Source of the DNA: Spirosomataceae bacterium
GTDB taxonomy: Bacteria; Bacteroidota; Bacteroidia; Cytophagales; Spirosomataceae
DNA length: 21,739 nucleotides
Direction: 5' to 3'
Assembly: GCA_025455795.1 (NCBI GenBank)
Contig: JALOLW010000007.1
Span: 1 to 21,739 of the forward strand
Shown here: piece by piece, positions 1 to 8,508 of the stretch
Position numbering within the stretch: position 1 is the stretch's first letter
Layout: every line of letters begins with the position of its first letter
The notes under the pieces: generated by a model
What the model was told of the DNA's origin: nothing
What the model saw: only the letters and a program-made list of their open reading frames with translations
Databases searched by the model: none
Made by a program: the position numbers and the translations under genes

Positions 1-3000
1 TGGTTTGAGTAGGCCGAGCTACGGGGTTTCGGATGGTGGTGTCGGTCAGGGTTGGGTTGGGAGTCCACCGGAAAGAAGTCGCTGCGCCTTGCGCCAAAAG
101 ATTGGCACTTTGGCCCGCGCAAATCGTCGTATCGGGCGATACCCTAAAATCGGGTTTGCTATCATCCACTCGTACCGTGATGTTTTTCTGGGGTCGGCAG
201 CCGTCGGCATACAGCCCTACCACGGTGTAAGTGGTGGTTTGGGTAGGTCGGGCGGTGACGCGCGTCCCGACGCTATCGCTGAGAGTATTGGCGGGATTCC
301 ATCTAAATCTCGGCGCATTGCCACGTGCGGTTAAAATCGCGCTTTGGCCCGCACAAATCGTGGTGTCTCGAAAAGCGGCAAAATCGGCTTTTTCGTTGTT
401 GATTCGGACGGTCACCGAGCGAGTGACGGTACAAGTAGAATCAGTCACGCGCACGTCAAACTTGGTAGTGGCATTGACTCGCGCCACGGGATTGGCGATG
501 TTGGCATTGCTCAACCCCGCCGTTGGACTCCACACGTACCGAAAACCACCCTCTGCCTTGAGCTGCACGGGTACATTGCTGCACACGGTCGTATCGGCGG
601 AGACTTTGGCTTTGCTGACCCCTACTTTGATGATTTTGGTGGCAATGTCCTGCCCACGACACACGAGCGGGTTGAACGCCCGAAGTGTAACGCGGTATTC
701 GCCGGGTTGGTTGAACGTATAAGTCGCTTTGAGCGGGTCGCGGGAAATGTTGTTGCCCTGCACGTCCCAAGTGAAGGTCTTGCCGCCTTCGCTGATATTG
801 ACAAAATCAAGCGTGAGCGGCGCACAACCCGACAGTACACCTTTTTGGGCGCCTTCGTAGGTGTCAAAATTGGCAACGAGTTTGTCAATGTCAAACTTAA
901 ACGCGGCGTTGTTGCAGTCGGGGTTGCCCCTGTTGACCGCCCACACGTTGGGCGTTGTGGGAAAATTGGACGCGCGACATACGCAAGTCGCGTGATAAAT
1001 CACCCCGTTTTTGGCAAAGCGACTCGTGCCGCCGTCCACGTGGTCGCCGTCGGTGGAGGTAGTAGTGCTGCCTATGAAAGTGGCATAAAGGAGTGATTTT
1101 GCGCCTTTCTCCAAAATAGCTACGTAAAAATTGCTCCCCGTGGTGGTGGTTCGGATGGCGTCGGGCGTGGTAGGAAGCCCTGTGGTATTGCTGAACGGAT
1201 TGTAGCCGTTGCGATTATTGACGATTCCCCCCCAACCCGACAAATAGATATTGCCACATTCATTGACCAAAAAAGCAGTGGGGGCAATGTCGGGACGGCC
1301 ACGCGGCGAGCCAAAAGTGGAAGCAAAAACCGTGCGCGAAAGGGTTTTGTCCAAGGCGTGTACAAACTGCCCCGCACCCGAAGTGCCGTAAGTGCCTTCG
1401 GTGGTGGGGTAGCGACCGCGCGTGAGGCCGAATACGTGGACGTTTTCTTGGGCGTCCACATCCACCAAATAGGCCACGTCCAAACTATCAGTGCCGAGGT
1501 AGGTGAGTTGCTCGAAGCGGTCGTTGGAAAACTTTGCCAAAAAGCCATCTTCGGCCCCTGATAAAATATTTTTAAAGCTCCCCGGGCGCGTGGGCATGTT
1601 GGCACTGCGTGTTACGCCTGTCACATAGACTGCGCCCGATGGTGCCAAAGCGATACCGTAGGCGGCGTCGTTGCCGATGCCCCCCAAGTAGGTACTCATC
1701 AGCATTGTATTGAGCGCAGGATTGAGTTTAAACACCACCGCGTCTTGCCCTCTCGTGGTGTTGCTGATGCCATTGACGGTGGGGAAGTTGGTGGAAGAGG
1801 TAGAAGTGGCGACATAAACGTTGTCTTGGGTATCCACGACTACTTCACCCCGAAACTCATCGCTGTAATTGATAAGGCCAAACGTACCAATCGCCGACGA
1901 AACGCCGTCGTTGCCGTTGCCTCCCACAAAAGTACTGGCTTGGAGGCGAGTGCCGTCGTTGCTGAGTTTTGACACAAAAATATCACTCCCGTTGATGTAC
2001 TGAAACCCCCCGATAGGCTCTACGGGCAGGCCGCCCGCAAGGCGCGTCTGAAACGCCCCGTTGCTCACGGGGAAATTGCCCGACGACGTACTCCCAAAAA
2101 CGACCAAGTCACCTTTGTTGTCCACAATCATACTGTGGGGCGTTTCGGTCTGATTACCACCGAGATACGTACCATAAAGCAAGCGGGTACCATCGGGATT
2201 GAACTTCAAAATTGCTACGTCGAGGATACTACCCGCGAGGCGTTGGAATGCCCCCGGCGTAGTAGGAAACGCCCCCATAGAATGTGTAGTCCCTGCCGTG
2301 TAGAGGTTGCCCTGCGCATCATAAGTAGCTGCATGCCCGAAGTTGTTGGCCAAACTGCCCGAAAAAGTCGAAAAAACCAATTCGGGGTCTATCGTAAGCG
2401 GGTGAGCAGGGTTGTAGCCACGCGGAAAATCAAACGTAACGCGGCCTTGTTCCAACTTAAACTGAGCGGCTACTTCCTGCGTTTTTTGACTGATTTCTTG
2501 GTAAGTATAGGGTTTTTGTTCTCGAAATTGATTGACCGATGTTTGCACAACCAATTGGTTATCAACTATTTTTACATCGTCTGTGCCTAAGTAGCGCATT
2601 TTGATGCGCGAAGCGTCGGCGTTGGGTTTGACCAAAAACTCGTATTTCAGCGTTTGCCGAAAAGCGTACATTTTAAAATCAACTCCCGGGTAAATATCGT
2701 GATAAATCACTTCGCCAAAAGTGGGGACATTGGAAGCCCAACGGCGGGGGTCGTTGCCGACGAAATAATTGTAACTGACAGGATTTTTGTGGTTTCCTTC
2801 GACCTGTACGGCGGCGTTGGCATCTTCAAAAAGCACCTCCACGGCGTGACCTGCCATGCTTGCACTCACCCGTGCGTTTGCGCCCGCTCCCCGCGTGGCA
2901 TGGCGACTTTGAAGAGTATTTTCGTCAAAAAACACGTACATCAGCGATTTTTCTTTGAGCAACAAATACCCGTTGGGAATCTCAGCCACGTAGCGAATAT

Positions 3001-3115
3001 TGGCCTCCCATTGTCCTTGATTGCGCACAAAACGCACCGAAGCGGGGTTTTGCGCCTGTATCGCCGTTTGAAAGAAGAAAAAATATAAAAGGAAATATCG
3101 TACAAAATGTTTCAT
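1..3115 (-). CDS. Secreted SBBP beta-propeller / PKD / Ig-like repeat surface protein, C-terminus outside the window
   Basis: Reading the minus strand from the ATG at 3115 gives an open frame of 1038 codons with no stop before the left edge, so the 3' end is missing. Residues 1-21 are a signal peptide (MKHFVRYFLLYFFFFQ, then AIQAQ). Residues about 25-230 resemble the DUF7948-type domain that precedes SBBP repeats (FVRNQGQWEANIRYVAE; PGVDFKMYAF). Residues about 230-720 carry SBBP-like propeller blades, seen as recurring TYLGG / DxxGNxYVxG / FPTT patterns. A PKD-like domain follows at about 755-820 (FTWDVQGN; GEYRVTLRAFNP). From about 838 on there are at least three tandem Ig-like modules of about 78 residues, each opening with DTT(I/V)C. 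Family knowledge: such proteins are usually exported by the type IX system and end in a gliding-motility-type C-terminal sorting domain, which would lie beyond the edge. Adhesin or structural role is inference; no enzymatic motif is visible. Confidence 0.85.
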   Translation of the reverse strand, partial: MKHFVRYFLLYFFFFQTAIQAQNPASVRFVRNQGQWEANIRYVAEIPNGYLLLKEKSLMYVFFDENTLQSRHATRGAGANARVSASMAGHAVEVLFEDANAAVQVEGNHKNPVSYNYFVGNDPRRWASNVPTFGEVIYHDIYPGVDFKMYAFRQTLKYEFLVKPNADASRIKMRYLGTDDVKIVDNQLVVQTSVNQFREQKPYTYQEISQKTQEVAAQFKLEQGRVTFDFPRGYNPAHPLTIDPELVFSTFSGSLANNFGHAATYDAQGNLYTAGTTHSMGAFPTTPGAFQRLAGSILDVAILKFNPDGTRLLYGTYLGGNQTETPHSMIVDNKGDLVVFGSTSSGNFPVSNGAFQTRLAGGLPVEPIGGFQYINGSDIFVSKLSNDGTRLQASTFVGGNGNDGVSSAIGTFGLINYSDEFRGEVVVDTQDNVYVATSTSSTNFPTVNGISNTTRGQDAVVFKLNPALNTMLMSTYLGGIGNDAAYGIALAPSGAVYVTGVTRSANMPTRPGSFKNILSGAEDGFLAKFSNDRFEQLTYLGTDSLDVAYLVDVDAQENVHVFGLTRGRYPTTEGTYGTSGAGQFVHALDKTLSRTVFASTFGSPRGRPDIAPTAFLVNECGNIYLSGWGGIVNNRNGYNPFSNTTGLPTTPDAIRTTTTGSNFYVAILEKGAKSLLYATFIGSTTTSTDGDHVDGGTSRFAKNGVIYHATCVCRASNFPTTPNVWAVNRGNPDCNNAAFKFDIDKLVANFDTYEGAQKGVLSGCAPLTLDFVNISEGGKTFTWDVQGNNISRDPLKATYTFNQPGEYRVTLRAFNPLVCRGQDIATKIIKVGVSKAKVSADTTVCSNVPVQLKAEGGFRYVWSPTAGLSNANIANPVARVNATTKFDVRVTDSTCTVTRSVTVRINNEKADFAAFRDTTICAGQSAILTARGNAPRFRWNPANTLSDSVGTRVTARPTQTTTYTVVGLYADGCRPQKNITVRVDDSKPDFRVSPDTTICAGQSANLLAQGAATSFRWTPNPTLTDTTIRNPVARPTQT

Positions 3116-3137
3116 AATACCTCTAACGAAAATGCGG

Positions 3138-3168
3138 CGTTGAAATTACGAAAATTTAAGATTCAACG
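3138..3168. promoter_or_regulatory. Inverted repeat in the divergent intergenic region, possible operator
   Basis: The gap between the divergent surface-protein gene (start 3115, minus) and the beta-barrel gene (start 3219, plus) holds a perfect 7-bp inverted repeat, CGTTGAA at 3138-3144 and TTCAACG at 3162-3168, separated by an AT-rich 17 bp. No clean TAnnTTTG box was found on either strand; TAATTTCA on the minus strand is the nearest match. A shared operator is only an inference. Confidence 0.3.
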
Positions 3169-3218
3169 TTATGGATATGTTTATTTCAACAAACATTCAT
3201 CTTCAAACACGTAAGTTT

Positions 3219-3695
3219 ATGAAGCAGCCATTCAACGTATTATTGAGCGTTGTTGCTCTCTTCCTCGTTTCTATTTCAGGGGTTGCTCAGGATTATCACA
3301 CAGCGGTAGGACTTCGAGCGGGTGGCCCCAACGGTGTCACTATCAAGCATTTCACCAAACCCAAGATGGCCGTAGAAGGTATCATTTCGTCGCGTTGGCG
3401 AGGGCTTGGTTTTACGGGACTGGTCGAAGGTCACGCTCGATTTTTGGGCGTCAAACGTCTGCATTTCATTTACGGTGCGGGAGGGCATATTTATTTTTGG
3501 GGCGATAGCCGTCGCGGATACAGCCCCAGCGGTCGGAGTAGTGTTGTAGGAATAGATGGCATACTCGGCTTGGAATACAACTTCAAAGAAATTCCTATCA
3601 ACCTAAGTCTCGACTGGAAACCGTACGCCAATCTCCACACAGATTTTGGCTTTTGGGGCGATGAGGGCGGTATTTCTGTACGCTATATGTTTTGA
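3219..3695 (+). CDS. Small outer-membrane beta-barrel protein, function unknown
   Basis: The 158-residue product begins with a clear signal peptide (MKQPFNVLLSVVALFLVSIS, cut after GVAQ). The mature part of about 134 residues consists of short alternating hydrophobic/polar strands rich in Gly and aromatics (GLRAGGPNGVTIKHF, GFTGLVEGHARFLG, HFIYGAGGHIYFWGD) and ends in the aromatic strand GGISVRYMF, as outer-membrane beta-barrels do. An in-frame ATG at 3171 would add 16 residues ahead of the signal peptide; the ATG at 3219 is preferred because it puts a charged n-region directly before the hydrophobic core. The length would fit a small barrel of about eight strands. It lies divergent to the large surface protein and upstream of atpA, with an AT-rich gap on each side, so it is probably transcribed alone. 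No specific ligand or function can be given. Confidence 0.75.
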   Translation: MKQPFNVLLSVVALFLVSISGVAQDYHTAVGLRAGGPNGVTIKHFTKPKMAVEGIISSRWRGLGFTGLVEGHARFLGVKRLHFIYGAGGHIYFWGDSRRGYSPSGRSSVVGIDGILGLEYNFKEIPINLSLDWKPYANLHTDFGFWGDEGGISVRYMF

Positions 3696-3880
3696 CAACG
3701 CCCTCTTGCTTCTTGGTTTTCTTCCAAAAATCCAACGAAATCAGCGTTGTTTAGGTCTTTCTCTCCAAAATGTATAATTTTTTAGCAGAAAATAGTTTTA
3801 CATTCTTCTGAATTGTCAATTTAATCCGCTAATTTTGCGGCCAAATTCAAGGAAAGTAAAACTTAAAAATCAAATACATT
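3696..3880 (+). promoter_or_regulatory. atpA upstream region with a TCTG-N19-TAATTTTG promoter
   Basis: The 185-bp gap has no coding signal. A perfect Bacteroidota -7 box TAATTTTG lies at 3830-3837, and TCTG at 3807-3810 is a one-mismatch -33 box with a 19-bp spacer. Transcription would start near 3842, about 40 bp before the atpA ATG. A short hairpin (CAACG at 3733-3737, CGTTG at 3745-3749) followed by T-rich DNA may weakly end the upstream gene. There is no sign of atpH or atpF remnants, so the promoter appears to serve atpA directly. Confidence 0.55.
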
Positions 3881-5458
3881 ATGGTAGCTGTAAGACCAGA
3901 TGAGGTTTCGGCGATACTTCGGGAGCAATTGGCCTCTGCCAAGTCAGAAGCCGAACTCGAAGAAGTAGGCACGGTACTTCAAGTAGGTGACGGGGTAGCC
4001 CGTATCTATGGCCTCACAAAAGTACAAGCGGGCGAGTTGCTCGTGTTTGAAAATGGCTTAAAAGCCCTTGCGCTCAACCTCGAAGAAGACAACGTAGGTG
4101 CGGTATTGCTTGGGGAGTCCACCGAAATCAAAGAAGGTGACACCGTAAAGCGTACTGGCGAAATCGCCTCCGTCAAAGTAGGTGAAGGCGTCGTGGGCCG
4201 CGTGGTAAACACCCTCGCTGAGCCGATTGATGGCATGGGACCTATCCAAGGCGAGACGTTTGACATGCCATTGGAGCGCAAAGCCCCGGGTGTTATCTAT
4301 CGTCAACCCGTAAACGAGCCACTTCAAACAGGTATTAAGGCCATTGACGCCATGATTCCCATCGGTCGTGGTCAGCGCGAGTTGGTGATTGGCGACCGTC
4401 AGACTGGCAAAACTGCCGTTTGTCTTGATACCATCATCAACCAGAAAGAGTTTTACGACAAAGGTGAGCCTGTTTACTGTATCTACGTGGCTTGCGGTCA
4501 AAAAGCCTCTACCATCAAAGCAGTAGAAGCTACGCTCCGTCGCTACGGTGCCATGGACTATACCGTCATCGTGGCAGCGGGTGCTTCAGACCCATCGCCT
4601 ATGCAGTTTTTTGCACCGTTTACGGGCGCAGCTATCGGGGAGTATTTCCGCGATACAGGCCGTCCCGCATTGGTGATTTACGACGACTTGTCGAAGCAAG
4701 CCGTCGCCTACCGCGAAGTGTCGCTGTTGTTGCGTCGTCCTCCAGGCCGTGAGGCTTATCCTGGCGACGTGTTCTACCTCCACAGCCGCTTGTTGGAGCG
4801 TGCCGCTAAGGTTATCAATGATGACGAAATTGCCAAAAACATGAACGACCTTCCCCCTTCGTTGAAAGACAAAGTAAAAGGTGGTGGTTCATTGACGGCG
4901 TTGCCTATCATCGAAACCCAAGCGGGCGACGTGTCGGCATATATTCCTACCAACGTAATTTCGATTACTGACGGTCAGATATTTTTGGAATCTAACTTGT
5001 TCAACGCGGGTATCCGCCCTGCCATCAACGTAGGTATCTCGGTAAGCCGCGTAGGTGGCAACGCCCAAGTGAAATCTATGAAGAAAGTAGCCGGTACGCT
5101 CAAACTCGACCAAGCGCAATTCCGTGAGTTGGAAGCATTTGCCAAGTTTGGTTCAGATTTGGATGCCTCTACCAAACTCACCATCGAGCGCGGTCGCCGC
5201 AACCAAGAGATTTTGAAGCAAGGTCAGTTTTCACCCGCGCCCGTGGGCGAGCAAGTAGCCATGATTTATGCCTCTATCAACGGGGTATTGGACAAGGTGG
5301 CTATTGGTAAAGTGAAAGCGTTTGAGAAAGACTTTATGACGGTTCTCAAAGCCTCCAATCCCGAAGTATTGACAGGATTGGCAGCGGGCAAGCTCGATGA
5401 TACCATCACCGACATTATCAAGAAAACAGGCCGCGAAATAGCCGCTAAATACGCTTAA
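3881..5458 (+). CDS. atpA: F1Fo ATP synthase subunit alpha
   Basis: The 525-residue protein is the non-catalytic alpha subunit of the F1 head, which alternates with beta to form the hexamer at the cytoplasmic membrane. It has the full family length and domain order: N-terminal beta-barrel (about 25-95), nucleotide-binding domain (about 95-385) and C-terminal helical domain. The P-loop GDRQTGKT is at 171-178, the Walker B strand ALVIYDDL at 263-270, and the family signature PAINVGISVS at 380-389 is followed by Arg390, the conserved arginine that reaches into the catalytic site. The start MVAVRPDEVSAIL matches family N-termini. The next gene starts 10 bp after the stop, so they are probably co-transcribed. 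Unusually, atpH (delta) is not upstream and atpG does not follow directly; a methyltransferase gene intervenes. Confidence 0.98.
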   Translation: MVAVRPDEVSAILREQLASAKSEAELEEVGTVLQVGDGVARIYGLTKVQAGELLVFENGLKALALNLEEDNVGAVLLGESTEIKEGDTVKRTGEIASVKVGEGVVGRVVNTLAEPIDGMGPIQGETFDMPLERKAPGVIYRQPVNEPLQTGIKAIDAMIPIGRGQRELVIGDRQTGKTAVCLDTIINQKEFYDKGEPVYCIYVACGQKASTIKAVEATLRRYGAMDYTVIVAAGASDPSPMQFFAPFTGAAIGEYFRDTGRPALVIYDDLSKQAVAYREVSLLLRRPPGREAYPGDVFYLHSRLLERAAKVINDDEIAKNMNDLPPSLKDKVKGGGSLTALPIIETQAGDVSAYIPTNVISITDGQIFLESNLFNAGIRPAINVGISVSRVGGNAQVKSMKKVAGTLKLDQAQFRELEAFAKFGSDLDASTKLTIERGRRNQEILKQGQFSPAPVGEQVAMIYASINGVLDKVAIGKVKAFEKDFMTVLKASNPEVLTGLAAGKLDDTITDIIKKTGREIAAKYA

Positions 5459-5468
5459 TCTGGACGGA

Positions 5469-6389
5469 ATGTCGCGCATCAAAGAAATCGTCAAGGCTAC
5501 GCCTCTCGTCGGGGACGTAGCCCGATTTATTGGTAAATACCGCACAAGAGTACCTGCGGGGCATTTTTACAGCCCCATCGTATCGGTCGAAGAAGCCCGC
5601 AGACGCGAAGCGCAGATTTATCCTACGCCCCCGCCGCGTACCCTGCCCGACCTCGACCTCAACGAAGCAGCGCAAGTGGCTTTGATGCAGACTTTTGCCG
5701 AGCAGTATTACGGTTCTGTGCCGTTTACCGACGAGCCAAAAGACGGTTTTCGGTATTATTTTGTCAATAAATATTACATCCACGCCGATGCCACCACGCT
5801 CCACTGCATGATGCGGCATTTTAAGCCCAAACGAATCATCGAAGCGGGGTCGGGGTTTTCGTCGGCGGTGATGTTGGATACCAACGAGCGGTTTCTCAAT
5901 CAAAGCGTTCAGTTCACTTTTATTGAGCCTTATCCAGAACGTTTGTATTCGTTATTGACCGCCGCCGACCGTCAGCAAACGACGATTTACGAAAAACCTT
6001 TGCAGGACGTGCCTGCCGAGTATTTTGAACAGTTGGAAGCCAATGACTTCCTGTTTATTGACTCTACGCACGTCTCCAAAACAGGCAGCGATGTCAATTA
6101 TTTCCTGTTTGAGATTTTTCCACGGCTCAAGCCCGGCGTGATTGTTCACATTCACGATGTGTTTTATCCGTTTGAATATCCCAAAGCGTGGGTGATTGAC
6201 GGCAACGGACGGTTTGGTTGGAATGAAGCGTACATCTTACGGGCATTTTTGATGAATCAAAATACGTACGAAATACTGTTTCACAACGACTTTTTGCAAA
6301 CTTTCCACGCCGATTGGCTGGCCCAAAATATGCCCCACTATGCCACTCGTGGACGTGGGTCGAGTATTTGGTTGAGAAAAGTAAAGTAG
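5469..6389 (+). CDS. Class I SAM-dependent methyltransferase-like protein between atpA and atpG
   Basis: The 306-residue product has a Rossmann-type methyltransferase core in its second half. Motif I is RIIEAGSGFSSA at 122-133, the acidic residue ending strand 2 is Glu153 in FIEPYPERL, the motif IV strand DFLFIDSTH is at 193-201, and the strand GVIVHIHDVFYPFEYP at 223-238 resembles Methyltransf_24-type proteins. The first 100 residues (KIGKY-like basic start, Pro-rich YPTPPPRTLP at 51-60, aromatic FRYYFVNKYY) are family-specific and not identifiable to a substrate. No signal peptide or membrane segment is seen, so it should be cytoplasmic. It begins 10 bp after atpA and ends 24 bp before atpG with no terminator, so it is likely transcribed with them. 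Base composition and codon choice look like the neighbours. The substrate is unknown; an ATP-synthase protein or a cell-surface glycan are both only guesses. Confidence 0.8.
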   Translation: MSRIKEIVKATPLVGDVARFIGKYRTRVPAGHFYSPIVSVEEARRREAQIYPTPPPRTLPDLDLNEAAQVALMQTFAEQYYGSVPFTDEPKDGFRYYFVNKYYIHADATTLHCMMRHFKPKRIIEAGSGFSSAVMLDTNERFLNQSVQFTFIEPYPERLYSLLTAADRQQTTIYEKPLQDVPAEYFEQLEANDFLFIDSTHVSKTGSDVNYFLFEIFPRLKPGVIVHIHDVFYPFEYPKAWVIDGNGRFGWNEAYILRAFLMNQNTYEILFHNDFLQTFHADWLAQNMPHYATRGRGSSIWLRKVK

Positions 6390-6413
6390 CTCTAAATATT
6401 TCTAAATAGAATC

Positions 6414-7304
6414 ATGGCTTCACTGAAAGAAGTTCGGAATAGAATCGCGTCGGTCAATTCGACGCAACAAATCACAAAGGCCATGAAAATGGTCGCCGCG
6501 GCAAAGTTGCGTAGAGCGCAAGACGGTATCATTCAGATGCGTCCTTACGCTAAGAAACTGGGCGAAATGCTGGCTACGGTGTCGGCAGGGGCTGAAACCG
6601 CCGCCAACAACCCGTTCAAAGTAGTGCGCCCCGTCGAAAAGGTACTCATCATTGCAGTATCTGCCGATCGTGGTCTTTGCGGTGCTTTCAATACCAACGT
6701 GATGAAGGCAGTGGTGGCACTGACGCAAGAAAAGTATGCCGCTCAAGCCGCCAAAGGCAATGTAGAAATCATGGCAATCGGCAAAAAAGCTGGCGAGGCA
6801 TTGATGCGTCGGGGCTACAACGTCAATACTTCTTACATGGACGTGTTTACGCGCTTGAGTTTTGTGGCGGTCAAAGAAGCGGCTGAGAAAGTGATGGACG
6901 ATTTTCAGGCGGGTAAGTATGACGTGGTAGAGGTGATATTCAACGAGTTCAAAAACGTAGCGACCCAAATCATTCGTACCGAGCAGTTTTTGCCTATCGC
7001 CGTGACCGAAGAAGCCCAAAAGAAGATGTCGGGCAGCAAGACCAACTATCTATTTGAGCCTTCTGAGGAGCAGATTGTGAGTGATTTGATACCAAAATCT
7101 TTGAAAATCCAGTTGTATCGCGCCACATTGGAGTCGAATGCGTCTTTCTTTGGCGCGCAGATGACGGCAATGGATAAGGCCACCGACAACGCCCAAGAGC
7201 TTTTGAAGGCGTTGCGTTTGGAGTACAACCGTTCACGTCAAGCGGCCATTACCAAAGAAATCCTCGAAATCGTCGGCGGTGCCGAAGCCCTTTCGCAAGG
7301 ATAG
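6414..7304 (+). CDS. atpG: F1Fo ATP synthase subunit gamma
   Basis: The 296-residue protein is the central rotor shaft of F1. The N-terminal helix MASLKEVRNRIASVNSTQQI followed by TKAMKMVAAAKLRRAQ is the family hallmark, and the C-terminal helix YNRSRQAAITKEILEIVGGA is equally diagnostic; these two pair to form the coiled-coil axle. The middle carries the Rossmann-like domain (VLIIAVSADRGLCGAFNTNV at about 78-97). Length fits the usual 285-300. It is the last gene of the atpA, methyltransferase, atpG unit and is followed within 6 bp by a strong hairpin terminator. Beta and epsilon (atpD, atpC) are not next to it, so the F1 genes are split in this genome, as in many Bacteroidota. Confidence 0.98.
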   Translation: MASLKEVRNRIASVNSTQQITKAMKMVAAAKLRRAQDGIIQMRPYAKKLGEMLATVSAGAETAANNPFKVVRPVEKVLIIAVSADRGLCGAFNTNVMKAVVALTQEKYAAQAAKGNVEIMAIGKKAGEALMRRGYNVNTSYMDVFTRLSFVAVKEAAEKVMDDFQAGKYDVVEVIFNEFKNVATQIIRTEQFLPIAVTEEAQKKMSGSKTNYLFEPSEEQIVSDLIPKSLKIQLYRATLESNASFFGAQMTAMDKATDNAQELLKALRLEYNRSRQAAITKEILEIVGGAEALSQG

Positions 7305-7310
7305 AACTTT

Positions 7311-7346
7311 AACCCCACGAGGGTTCAAAACCCTCGCGGGGTTTTT
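7311..7346 (+). terminator. Rho-independent terminator of atpG
   Basis: A long stem forms between 7311-7325 and 7329-7343: outer arms AACCCC/GGGGTT, one A-C mismatch, then CGAGGGTT-type inner pairing around a 3-nt loop, ending in a run of five T at 7342-7346. It starts 6 bp after the atpG stop. Confidence 0.9.
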
Positions 7347-7358
7347 ATAGATTTCAAG

Positions 7359-7391
7359 AAAAAGCCCATTTCGGTATGAAGTGGGCTTTTT
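7359..7391. terminator. Bidirectional terminator between convergent atpG and the kinase gene
   Basis: AAAAAGCCCATTTC (7359-7372) pairs with GAAGTGGGCTTTTT (7378-7391), with one T-G wobble, around the 5-nt loop GGTAT. The A-run on the left and T-run on the right make it work on both strands. It ends 7 bp from the stop of the minus-strand kinase gene and backs up the atpG terminator. Confidence 0.88.
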
Positions 7392-7397
7392 CATTTT

Positions 7398-8465
7398 TCA
7401 AATCTTTCCTGCCTCTATCGAAGTGACAGCCTTTTGAATGAGGGCTTTTACGCCCACGTGCAAACCCGCAAAACGCTCGTCTTTGCTAAATCCTTGTTTC
7501 CAACGCGCATAAATTTGCTGAATCACGACCGTGTTTTTGAACAGGCCAAACACGTAATAAAACAGGATATTGGACACATCGCGGCCACTTTTTTGGGCGT
7601 AGCGGTCGGCAAACTCTTGGCGGGTAAGGTTGCCGGGTAGCCAAGTGAGATTAAAACTTTTTTCAAACAGCCCGTCGTTTGCTTCCGACCAGTAACTCAA
7701 CGATGTACCGACATCCATGAGTGGGTCGCCTACGGTGGTCATTTCCCAATCGAGGACTGCCATGAGGTCGGTCAAGTCGTTGGGGTTGAGCACCACGTTG
7801 TCATATTTATAATCGTTGTGGATGAGCGTAGGTGGGTTTTCGGTAGGCAGGTTTTTGACAAGCCAAGCGTAGGCTTGTTCTACCGCAGGCACATCGTCGG
7901 TTTGGGCGGTTTGGTAGCGTTTGTACCAGCCCTCCACTTGGCGTTGGATATAGCCTTCGGGTTTGCCGAGTTGAACCAAGCCCGTTTGATGAATGTCAAT
8001 GGCGTGGAGCGCGGCCATGTTGTCCACCAATGCCTCTGATAGTCGGCGCATGGTAGCGGAGTCAATGCCCATTTTGGGGGCGTTGTGGGCGCGCAAAATC
8101 ACCCCTTGCACTCGCTCCATGATGTAAAACGGACAGTCAAGCACGCTTTCATCTTCACAAAAAAGAACAGGCGCGGGGATTTTGGTAAACCCAGCACTTT
8201 GCAAAGTCGAAAGTACCCGAAACTCCCGCCCCATGTCGTGACCGCCTTTGATGTGCTTCGACCCAAACGGAGGCCGCCGTAGCACGTATTCTTGGTCGTG
8301 CTGGGTTTTGAGCGAATACGTGAGGTTGGAATATCCGCCGGGAAACTGCCTTACTTCTGTGATTTGCCCAAAATTGGGAAGTTGGGAAGCGATGTATGTG
8401 TTGAGGTTGTCTATGTTCAATTGCTCGCCTTCACGGACGGTAGTCGTCGAATCAGTTTTTAGCAT
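7398..8465 (-). CDS. Phosphotransferase (APH/choline-kinase fold), ACAD10/11 N-terminal-like
   Basis: With the start at 8465 the product has 355 residues (MLKTDSTTTVREGEQLNIDN). The kinase-like fold is clear: a Gly-rich loop FPGGYSNLTY at 41-50, the strand YVLRRPPFG at 60-68, the catalytic loop LIHNDYKYDN at 214-223 with Asp218 as base and Asn223 as metal ligand, and the DFG equivalent DWEMTTVGDPLMDVG at 239-253. These features match the aminoglycoside phosphotransferase (APH) superfamily and in particular the RRPP/GDPLMD pattern of the kinase-like N-terminal domain of ACAD10/ACAD11 proteins, implicated in breakdown of 4-hydroxy fatty acids. That substrate is a family-based inference; no acyl-CoA dehydrogenase is nearby. 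An upstream ATG at 8561 would add 32 residues overlapping the previous gene and is judged spurious. The gene ends against the bidirectional terminator. Confidence 0.85.
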   Translation of the reverse strand: MLKTDSTTTVREGEQLNIDNLNTYIASQLPNFGQITEVRQFPGGYSNLTYSLKTQHDQEYVLRRPPFGSKHIKGGHDMGREFRVLSTLQSAGFTKIPAPVLFCEDESVLDCPFYIMERVQGVILRAHNAPKMGIDSATMRRLSEALVDNMAALHAIDIHQTGLVQLGKPEGYIQRQVEGWYKRYQTAQTDDVPAVEQAYAWLVKNLPTENPPTLIHNDYKYDNVVLNPNDLTDLMAVLDWEMTTVGDPLMDVGTSLSYWSEANDGLFEKSFNLTWLPGNLTRQEFADRYAQKSGRDVSNILFYYVFGLFKNTVVIQQIYARWKQGFSKDERFAGLHVGVKALIQKAVTSIEAGKI

Positions 8466-8508
8466 GGATGATGAAGTGTGATTTTTAAAATGTTCTTTAC
8501 TCAGCGTT

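Noticed and set aside
344..1096. 250-codon plus-strand frame and other plus-strand frames in 1-3100
   Set aside because: The minus strand is continuously open over 1038 codons with signal peptide and recognisable domains, so these plus frames are shadows.
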